NCBI GenBank assembly: GCA_937915285.1
Contig: CALDNG010000203.1
Span: 1 to 7,742 of the forward strand
DNA: 7,742 bases
Reading direction: 5' to 3'
From: an uncultured Desulfomonile sp.
Lineage (GTDB): Bacteria; Desulfobacterota; Desulfomonilia; Desulfomonilales; Desulfomonilaceae
Translations under genes and position numbers: made by a program
Notes under the pieces: generated by a model
Database searches by the model: none
The model's input: the letters and a program-made list of their open reading frames with translations, nothing else
Told to the model about the DNA's origin: nothing
In this document: positions 1 through 7,400 of the stretch, in pieces
Position numbering within the stretch: position 1 is the stretch's first letter
Layout of the letters: each line of letters opens with the position of its first letter

Positions 1-44
1 GTCAGATTCATGGCCCCTTTATTCCAGAAAACCGTATAACTCCC

Positions 45-49
45 AGGAG
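45..49 (+). promoter_or_regulatory. Ribosome binding site of the adaptor gene
   Basis: AGGAG lies six bases before the ATG at 56, which is near-ideal Shine-Dalgarno spacing. It decides the start: the frame stays open upstream to the window edge without another ATG, and the protein beginning at 56 opens directly with a lipoprotein signal peptide. Confidence 0.85.
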
Positions 50-55
50 TCAACA

Positions 56-1228
56 ATGAACAGCCGACTAGGATCAATCACGGCATTACTATTTACAATA
101 GTCCTGTGTTTCACTGGAGGTTGCTCTGAACCTCCCAGGACAACCGTCCCTCCGCCGGCTGTGACTGTAGCGCTGCCTGAAGAAAGGGAAGTTGTTGATT
201 ATCTTGAATACACCGGAAACACGTCGGCAGTTGAAACCGTCGAAATCAGGGCTAGAGTCCAGGGTTTTCTTACAAAAATGAATTATGAGCCTATGGCCAG
301 AGTCAAAGCCGGCGATTTACTTTTCGTTATCGACCCAAGACAGTATGAAGCGGCTGTAAAAGAGGCTCAGGGCCAGGTGGAGGCTAAGGAAGCCTCTTAT
401 CAGATCGCAAAAATTGATGAGGAAATAGCCAAATCCCTGGAAAAGAAAGAGGCTGTAAGCTGGCTTAAATGGCAGCAGGCGGTGGCCCGTTCCGGACAGG
501 CCAAGGGAGAACTTGACGTGGCGCAGTCTCAACTCGAGAATGCCAAACTAAACCTGGAATTCACTCAAGTCACAACTCCGATCAATGGAAGGGTGAGCCG
601 TAACCTTGTTGATGTGGGAAACCTGGTGGGGGCTGTCGAAAAAACCCAACTGACAACAGTAGTCAACGACGAAAATATTTACTGTTATTTCAATTTGAAC
701 GAGCGGGACCTTTTGTTACTTAAGCGAATTCACCAGGACGAAGCTACTCCCAGGTTGAAGGACAAAAAAATTCCCATAACACTTGCTTTGGCCGATGAAA
801 AAGATTTTCCTCACAAAGGTATTTTTGATTTCGCTGATGTGAAACTGAATCCGGAGACGGGCACCGTCCAATCAAGAGCTGTTTTTGAAAACCCTGACGG
901 CTTCCTGTTGGCAGGCATGTTTGCCAGACTCAGAATACCTTACCAGAAACGCAAGGTGATCCTTGTGCCCAACTCTGCCATCCAGTTCGACCAAGCCGGA
1001 AAGTATGTGCTTGTACTCAACGACAAGAATGAGGTTCAACCTCCCAGGCGTATTGTTGCAGGACGTGATGAAAACGGAATGACAATTGTTGAGGAAGGGC
1101 TGACCACTTCCGACAGGGTAATTTCAACCGGGACTCTTAGAGCCAGACCCGGCATAACTGTGAGAGTTCTGCCATCCGCTAATGAAACACAGGCCCCTCC
1201 CACGAAACCAGTCCAGGAAAAGAAGTGA
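56..1228 (+). CDS. RND efflux periplasmic adaptor (membrane fusion protein), lipoprotein
   Basis: This 390-residue protein is the periplasmic adaptor of a tripartite RND pump, bridging the inner-membrane permease and an outer-membrane TolC-type channel. Residues 1-22 form a signal peptide with a hydrophobic core (about 8-20) ending in TGG-Cys23, a slightly atypical lipobox; Cys23 should be lipidated and the mature protein membrane-anchored. In order come a first beta segment (about 35-60), the first lipoyl half (about 61-95, with RARVQGFL and VKAGDLLFVIDP), an alpha-helical coiled-coil hairpin (about 96-170), the second lipoyl half (TTPINGRVSRN, 173-183), a beta-barrel domain (about 200-295) and a membrane-proximal domain (about 300-372), then a Pro/Lys-rich tail. 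Length and domain order match the AcrA/MexA family (about 380-400 residues). The hairpin appears equal in length to that of AcrA, but the docking-motif arginine position is Ile124. The permease gene follows after 12 bases, so the two are co-transcribed. Substrate cannot be told from sequence. Confidence 0.95.
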   Translation: MNSRLGSITALLFTIVLCFTGGCSEPPRTTVPPPAVTVALPEEREVVDYLEYTGNTSAVETVEIRARVQGFLTKMNYEPMARVKAGDLLFVIDPRQYEAAVKEAQGQVEAKEASYQIAKIDEEIAKSLEKKEAVSWLKWQQAVARSGQAKGELDVAQSQLENAKLNLEFTQVTTPINGRVSRNLVDVGNLVGAVEKTQLTTVVNDENIYCYFNLNERDLLLLKRIHQDEATPRLKDKKIPITLALADEKDFPHKGIFDFADVKLNPETGTVQSRAVFENPDGFLLAGMFARLRIPYQKRKVILVPNSAIQFDQAGKYVLVLNDKNEVQPPRRIVAGRDENGMTIVEEGLTTSDRVISTGTLRARPGITVRVLPSANETQAPPTKPVQEKK

Positions 1229-1229
1229 C

Positions 1230-1234
1230 GGTGA
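1230..1234 (+). promoter_or_regulatory. Ribosome binding site of the permease gene
   Basis: GGTGA sits six bases before the ATG at 1241, inside the 12-base gap after the adaptor stop. It is a moderate match to the Shine-Dalgarno consensus. With so short a gap, translation of the permease is probably coupled to termination of the adaptor. Confidence 0.6.
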
Positions 1235-1240
1235 CCAAGC

Positions 1241-4200
1241 ATGTTTGCACGATTTTTCGTTAATCGCCCCATATTTGCCTCCGTCCTTTCCATTCTGATC
1301 ATGGTAGCCGGGGGCGTGGCCATAATGGCCCTTCCAATAGCGCAATTTCCCGAAATAACCCCGCCAATGGTTCAGGTCACTGCCTCTTATCCTGGCGCCA
1401 GTCCGCAGGTTGTAGCCGACACAGTTGCTGCTCCAATTGAACAACAGGTCAATGGTGTTGAGAGAATGCTCTACATGCAGAGCACCAGCGCCCGAGATGG
1501 ATCATACACGCTCAAGATTACTTTTGAACTCGGGACCAACATCGACATGGCTACTGTGCTTGTTCAAAACCGGGTTAGCTGGGCAATGTCCAAACTACCT
1601 GTGGAAGTGCAGCGCCAGGGAGTGATCACAAAAAAAAGTTCTACTTCTTTCGTAACGGTCCTATCGCTCTATTCACCCAAGGGAACCTATGGAGACCTAC
1701 AACTTACCAATTATGTAACGACGGTAATCAAAGACCAGATCAGCCGGCTTTCAGGGGTTGGGGATGTAAATGTATTTCCGGCCAAGGACTACGGTATGCG
1801 CATCTGGCTGGATCCAAACAGGATGCAGCACAACAACCTGACGACCAATGAGGTTATAGACGCGTTAAAAAACCAGAATGTCCAGGTCGCAGCCGGTCGT
1901 CTCGGACAGGAACCGGCGCCGCCGGGCCAGAGTTTTGATTTCAACATAAGCACATTGGGACGTCTGGTCGATCCCCAGCAATTTGCAGACATAATAGTTA
2001 AAACGGGGCAGGGCGGGAGTATACTCCGCATCAGGGACGTCGGCAGAGTTGAATTGGGAGCTAAAAGTTACGACACAAAGTCTTATTTTCAGGGGCTTCC
2101 ATCAGCCACTATCATAGTTTACCAGTCCCCAGGATCTAATGCCCTAGATGTAGCCGATTCGGTCCAAAAGCTCATGGCTGACCTTAAAAAGGATTTCCCG
2201 CCAGACGTCGACTACAAGATTATCTACGATACATCTGATTTTGTCAGGGCTTCAATACATGAAGTCATAATGACCCTGATAATAGCTTTCATTCTCGTTT
2301 TCATAGTTGTTTTCGTATTCCTTCAGGACTGGCGAGCAACACTGGTTCCTGCAACCACCATCCCTGTAACCATTATCGGAACCTTTGCTATCCTCTATCT
2401 CCTCGGTTTTTCAATCAACATGCTTACCCTGTTTGGATTGATACTGGCCATTGGAATCGTGGTGGATGACGCCATAGTTGTTGTTGAGAACGTCGATAGA
2501 AACATGGTTGAACATCACCTTAATTCTAAGGACGCCTCTATAAGGGCCATGGATGAAATAACAGGAGCTATAATTGGAATAACCCTTGTGCTGATGGCGG
2601 TGTTCGTGCCGGCCTCTTTCATGGGGGGGATATCAGGACAACTTTATCGACAGTTCTCGCTGACTATAGCTTTCACCACATTGTTGAGCGCCATAAACGC
2701 CATGACGTTGAAACCGGTTCAATGCTCACTGTGGTTGAGGCCTCAACACGGCCCAAAGAATGGTTTCTTCAGAGGGTTTGATTCAATATTCAACAGGATT
2801 GCTGCTGCATACACCAGGATCATTGAGCTTCTCGTCAGAAGAATCCCCCTGATGCTTGTCATCTGGCTAGTCGCAATAGGTCTGACATATTACGCGTTCT
2901 CAAAAGTTCCCACAGGCTTTCTACCTGCCGAGGATGACGGTTTGATAATGATAAACTTTCAACTACCTGATGGCGCCTCCCTGCAAAGGACAGACGAGGT
3001 AGCGAAAAAAGTCTCCGCAATTCTTGCCAGCGCCAAAGGGATAAAAGACTTTTCCATCACCTCTGGCAACTCAATAATTGATGGCATGGGGCCCAACCTG
3101 GGACTCGGTTTCGCATCTCTACTACCGTGGGATGAACGACTGAAACATGGACTGAGCAAAGACGCTATCATGGCGGATTTGGCCAAGAAGTTCTCTCAAA
3201 TTACTGAAGGTATTGTCTTTCCGTTTTCCAGGCCACCTATTTCAGGTCTGGGAGTGAGCGGAGGATTCGAGCTTTGGCTGGAGGACAGGGGTGGAATCGG
3301 AACCATGGCCCTGGCCCAGATCGCACAGGAAATGGCTTCAGCGGCAAACACAGATCCTAACCTCAGGCAGGTCAACATGACCTTTCGTCCGGCCACTCCG
3401 GTCATTTATGCGGATATAGACAGAGTAAAGGCAATGTCGCTCAAAGTTCCGGTCCAATCCGTATTTGACACTCTCCAGTCTTTTCTCGGATCGACTTATA
3501 TCAATGACTTTAATGAGTTTGGCAGAACCTGGCAGGTCATGGCCCAAGCTGACGCAGGATTCAGGTCCAAGCTGGAAGATATACAGAGATTACAGGTCAG
3601 GAACCTGTCCGGTGAAATGGTCCCGTTGGGTACGCTTATTAAAGCGGAATATACTGTTGCCCCGATACGAATAGACCGATACAACATGTTTCCGGCAATA
3701 AGACTTATTGGCGACTCTGCTCCGGGGGTCAGCTCGGGGCAGGCTCTGAAGTCCATGGAAAACCTGGCGGCCCAAATCCTACCTCAAGGTGTAAGTTATG
3801 AATGGAGTGGCATGGCTTATCAGGAAAAGAAAGTCAGCGGCCAGATATTCATAGTCTTTGGATTGGCAGTGCTCATAGTAGTGCTCATCCTTGCCGCTCA
3901 ATATGAGAGTTGGACGGATCCGATTGCCGTTGTCACGGTGGTTCCGTTGGCAGTCCTCGGGGCTGTCGTCGGCCTGACCTTAAGAGGGATGGACAATAAC
4001 CTCTACACCCAGGTGGGATTGGTTCTACTGGTTGGACTCTCCTCAAAGAATGCCATCCTTGTAGTCGAGTTCGCCAGGGAACAGCAGGCCCTTGGAAAGC
4101 CATTGCTGGAAGCAGCAGTGATGGGCGCAAAACTGCGGTTCCGGGCAATTCTGATGACCTCTCTGGCTTTCATTGTAGGGGTGTTTCCGCTGGTCATTGC

Positions 4201-4384
4201 CACTGGGGCCGGCGCAGCAAGCAGACAGGCAGTTGGAACCGCTGTCTGTTTCGGTATGCTCGGGGTAACAATGTTGGGAGTGTTCTTTACTCCAGCCCTA
4301 TACGTGGCCCTTCAACCACTAAAGATATATTTTGACAAGAAAAAAGCAAAAAGAGAGGCGGCATCTGCAATATCCCAGGTTTAA
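1241..4384 (+). CDS. RND multidrug efflux permease, HAE1 family
   Basis: This 1047-residue protein is the proton-driven inner-membrane pump that takes substrates from the periplasm or outer leaflet and passes them to the tripartite channel. Length and layout match AcrB/MexB/MexF relatives. The start MFARFFVNRPIFA is the family's typical N-terminus. There are 12 membrane helices (about 10-30, 339-360, 366-388, 393-417, 440-461, 472-492, 535-554, 866-888, 895-915, 920-944, 966-988, 997-1022) and two large periplasmic loops (about 31-338 and 555-865). The proton relay is intact: Asp409-Asp410 in helix 4 (GIVVDDAIVVVEN), Lys936 in helix 10 (SSKNAILVVEFA), and Arg966 and Thr973 at helix 11 (RFRAILMTSLAF), equivalent to AcrB D407, D408, K940, R971 and T978. 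This pattern indicates drug/organic-solute (HAE1) rather than heavy-metal export. Oddities are Lys491 in the usual LTPALC segment (here TLKPVQC) and a loop near 609-619 lacking the AcrB phenylalanines. The stop TAA is followed at once by an in-frame TGA. Specific substrate is unknown. Confidence 0.97.
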   Translation: MFARFFVNRPIFASVLSILIMVAGGVAIMALPIAQFPEITPPMVQVTASYPGASPQVVADTVAAPIEQQVNGVERMLYMQSTSARDGSYTLKITFELGTNIDMATVLVQNRVSWAMSKLPVEVQRQGVITKKSSTSFVTVLSLYSPKGTYGDLQLTNYVTTVIKDQISRLSGVGDVNVFPAKDYGMRIWLDPNRMQHNNLTTNEVIDALKNQNVQVAAGRLGQEPAPPGQSFDFNISTLGRLVDPQQFADIIVKTGQGGSILRIRDVGRVELGAKSYDTKSYFQGLPSATIIVYQSPGSNALDVADSVQKLMADLKKDFPPDVDYKIIYDTSDFVRASIHEVIMTLIIAFILVFIVVFVFLQDWRATLVPATTIPVTIIGTFAILYLLGFSINMLTLFGLILAIGIVVDDAIVVVENVDRNMVEHHLNSKDASIRAMDEITGAIIGITLVLMAVFVPASFMGGISGQLYRQFSLTIAFTTLLSAINAMTLKPVQCSLWLRPQHGPKNGFFRGFDSIFNRIAAAYTRIIELLVRRIPLMLVIWLVAIGLTYYAFSKVPTGFLPAEDDGLIMINFQLPDGASLQRTDEVAKKVSAILASAKGIKDFSITSGNSIIDGMGPNLGLGFASLLPWDERLKHGLSKDAIMADLAKKFSQITEGIVFPFSRPPISGLGVSGGFELWLEDRGGIGTMALAQIAQEMASAANTDPNLRQVNMTFRPATPVIYADIDRVKAMSLKVPVQSVFDTLQSFLGSTYINDFNEFGRTWQVMAQADAGFRSKLEDIQRLQVRNLSGEMVPLGTLIKAEYTVAPIRIDRYNMFPAIRLIGDSAPGVSSGQALKSMENLAAQILPQGVSYEWSGMAYQEKKVSGQIFIVFGLAVLIVVLILAAQYESWTDPIAVVTVVPLAVLGAVVGLTLRGMDNNLYTQVGLVLLVGLSSKNAILVVEFAREQQALGKPLLEAAVMGAKLRFRAILMTSLAFIVGVFPLVIATGAGAASRQAVGTAVCFGMLGVTMLGVFFTPALYVALQPLKIYFDKKKAKREAASAISQV

Positions 4385-4430
4385 TGACATTTTTTCTGTA
4401 ACCAATCGTGACCAAATTAGCGCCTGAATT

Positions 4431-4435
4431 GAGGT
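4431..4435 (+). promoter_or_regulatory. Ribosome binding site of the sensor kinase gene
   Basis: GAGGT ends six bases before the ATG at 4442. It fixes the kinase start: four in-frame stops (TGA 4385, TGA 4409, TAG 4418, TGA 4430) lie between the permease stop and this ATG, so the gene cannot begin earlier. The 57-base gap at 4385-4441 contains no evident terminator hairpin and no clear promoter, which favours read-through from the pump operon. Confidence 0.75.
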
Positions 4436-4441
4436 TTCCCG

Positions 4442-7400
4442 ATGTCGCAACTCAGAGTCCCTGAACCGCATGGGAAGACCAGATCTCCAATGGAATGGAT
4501 TATTCTGGTCTTGATAGCAATTGTAGGGATTTCCATTTCTTTTCTGCTCTACCGGATACATAGCGCCTTCATGATCACTGTTATGGTAATGACCGGGATT
4601 TTACTTGCGTACATATCGTTCCTGCAGAGACACAAGGCTGTTTCGCTAGCCAATACTAGTACCCTTCTAAGGGCTAAACGTGACCTGGAAACCCAGATGA
4701 GGGGAAGGGAGGCCGCCCTCGATGCCCTTGGTAAAACTTTGGAAATTCTAGAGACAGTATGCTCGGCAAATCCAGTACCGATAGCTTTCCTGAAAAATAA
4801 TTTGATCCTCTGGAGTAATGACTCATTCGAGAGAATCACCGGACACCCTAAGGAACAGATACATGGACTGGATTTAAGAGGTCTCTACGGGACGGACAGT
4901 GAGTTTCAAAGAATTGTTGATATCGCTTACCCAGAAATAGATTCACTTGGTCGGGCTAACATAGAAACCAGATTCTCAAGAAAGGATGGGGCCTCGGTTG
5001 ATGTTTTGTTGTGTCTGGCCGCCGTTGACAGACGAGATCTGTCAGAAGGCATTGCTATTGCCGCAGTTGAAATTACTGAACGCAAAAAAGCCGAGAAGGA
5101 GTTTCTAGAGAATGCGGAACGAATGCGCAAAGTCGAGAAGGAGCGGACGGAAATACTTCAGCGTTTGGAACTGGCATTAAGAGGAGCCGACCTGGGAGTT
5201 TGGGACTGGTATGTTCAGACGGGGGAACTGTTTCAAGATGAGATCTGGCATGCCCAGCTTGGTTACACGACGGATGATCTAAACAGGACGATATCTTCTT
5301 GGGAGGACCGTATTCATCCGGATGACAAACCTGGAGTGTTAAAAGCGCTCAACGAATGTCTTGACGGAGCTTCAGATTATTACTCGGTTGAACACCGGCT
5401 CCTTACAAAGTCGGGAAACTGGAAATGGATTTTAACCAGAGGGAAGGTCCTGGAACGTGATGAACAAGGTCGACCTGTAAGAATGCTGGGAACCCACCTG
5501 GACATAGACATCGCCAAAAAGGCTGGAGATGCTCTGAAGAAAAGTGAACGAATGTTTCGCGTGCTTACTGAGACGATTGATGACGTCTTCTGGATAAGCG
5601 CCCCAACCATTCAAAAAATATTATACGCAAGCCCAGCGTACGAGAAGCTGTGGGCTAGGCCATTGGTGGACCTGTATAAAAATCCGGCTCTGTTAATGGA
5701 ATCGGCGCACCCTGACGATATGGTTCGTCTAAAAGGCTATCAGGAGAACTTTTACGCACAGGGAAAAGGTTATTCCGTCGAGTATCGTATCCTGAGGCCC
5801 GATGGATCTATCAGATGGATATTCGAACGCGCCTATCCCATACCTGATGAAATGGGTAATCTGGAATTCATGTGCGGGGTGTGCACGGACATCACCGACA
5901 GGAAAAATGCCGAGGAAGAATACAAAAAGTTCAAGACCATTTCAGACAGGTCAAACTCTGGTAACGCCATCTCTGACCTTAACGGAAAGATACTTTACCT
6001 TAACGACTCTTTCGCCAGAATGCATGGATACTCGCCGTCTGAGTGCCTGGGAAAACATCTGTCGATGTTCCACACTGAACAGCAGATGCCTTCAATAATT
6101 GAGTCGATGGAAACACTCGTCAGGACGGGTAGTTTTGAAACTCTTGAATTGTGGCATAAGCGTCGGAATGAAACGGTTTTTCCAACCCTCATGAACGGCG
6201 CCCTGATCTCGGATGACAGAGGAGCCCCACTTTTACTTTCCACCAGCGTGATAGAGATTACTGAACAGAAGAAAGCGGAACAGGACCTGCTAGACAGGGA
6301 AGAGCTTTTCAAAAAACTTTTTTACATTGCTCCGGATTCAATGGCCATAAGCAGGGTAGAGGATGGAATATACGTTGATGTCAACCAGAAGTTCACCGAA
6401 CTGACCGGATACTCAGCAGAGGAGATTTTGGGTCGGACTTCCATAGACATAGGACTATGGTTGAATCCTCAGGATTTCAAACACTTGTACGATAATATCA
6501 GTCGAACCGGTAAATTGGAAAATTTTGAGGCCCAGTTCAGGGTCAAGGATGGCCGAATAAAGACCGGGCTTCTGTCAGCAGCGATTATGGAGCTTAACAA
6601 AGTCCCGCATGTGCTTGGAGTGGTCAGGGATATTGATGATCTCAAAAAAGCCCAGGCCGAACATGCCAGGCTGGCCACTGCAGTTGATCAGGCGGCCGAG
6701 AGGGTTATTGTCACGGATTCAGATGGAACTATCGTGTATGTAAATCCGGCATTTGAAAGGCTCACCGGTTACAGTCGCGACGAAGTGATCGGCCGCCCTC
6801 CATCCATGATTAGTAGTGGCCATCACGACAAATCCTTTTATCAGGAAATGTGGAATACCATATCGAATGGAAATGTATGGAAAGGGCGCCTAATCAACCG
6901 GCACAAGGACGGTAGTTTACTTCATGAGCAATCTACAATAACTCCCGTCAAGGATTCTTTGGGAGAAATAATAAATTATGTTCAAATCGCCACGGACATC
7001 ACAGCGGAAGAGAACCTAAGGGATCAGCTATCCCAATCACAGAAGATGGAGGCCATAGGAACTCTAGCCAGCGGAATAGCTCATGATTTCAACAATATGA
7101 TACAAGCCATACTTGGCTATACCGAACTGGTCATGGACGACTTGCCGGCGGGAAGCCGAGCTTACTCAAATCTGCAGAAAGTTTTGGGGGCCACCCAACG
7201 ATCGGGCGATCTGGGCAAGCAGATATTGACATTCAGTCGCCGTTCAAAAGCCGAGGTTGCAACAATCGATATAGGTCCACTGGTTAAAGAAGGTCTAAAA
7301 TTCCTTCGGGCCGCTATACCGGCTAACATAGACATCAGGCAGAAAATCGGGACAGACCTGGGTAAAATCCTGGCAGACCCTACCCAGATTCACCAAGTAG

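Noticed and set aside
1124..1444. Minus-strand open frame of about 106 codons spanning the adaptor-permease junction.
   Set aside because: It lies antisense to two well-supported genes, has low-complexity composition (many Gly, Tyr, His) and no recognisable domain. It is a shadow frame, like the other minus-strand frames in the window.
1630..1637. Run of eight A bases inside the permease gene, a possible slippage or phase-variation site.
   Set aside because: The frame encodes the expected RND sequence (VITKKSSTSF) without a break on both sides, and no alternative product or conserved slippery context is visible.
4385..4441. Intergenic gap checked for a terminator, promoter or regulator operator.
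   Set aside because: A six-T run occurs at 4390-4395 but no GC-rich inverted repeat precedes it, and I find no convincing -35/-10 pair or palindromic operator. Only the kinase ribosome binding site is supportable.
5802..6098. Plus-strand open frame of about 98 codons inside the kinase gene.
   Set aside because: It is out of frame with a continuous kinase reading frame that carries clear PAS domains 3 and 4 across the same bases, and shows no recognisable protein features.
5551..7015. Tandem PAS domains as possible recent DNA repeats.
   Set aside because: The domains share only family motifs (HPDD, GYS, DITxRKxAE). I see no long near-identical nucleotide blocks, so any duplication is old.
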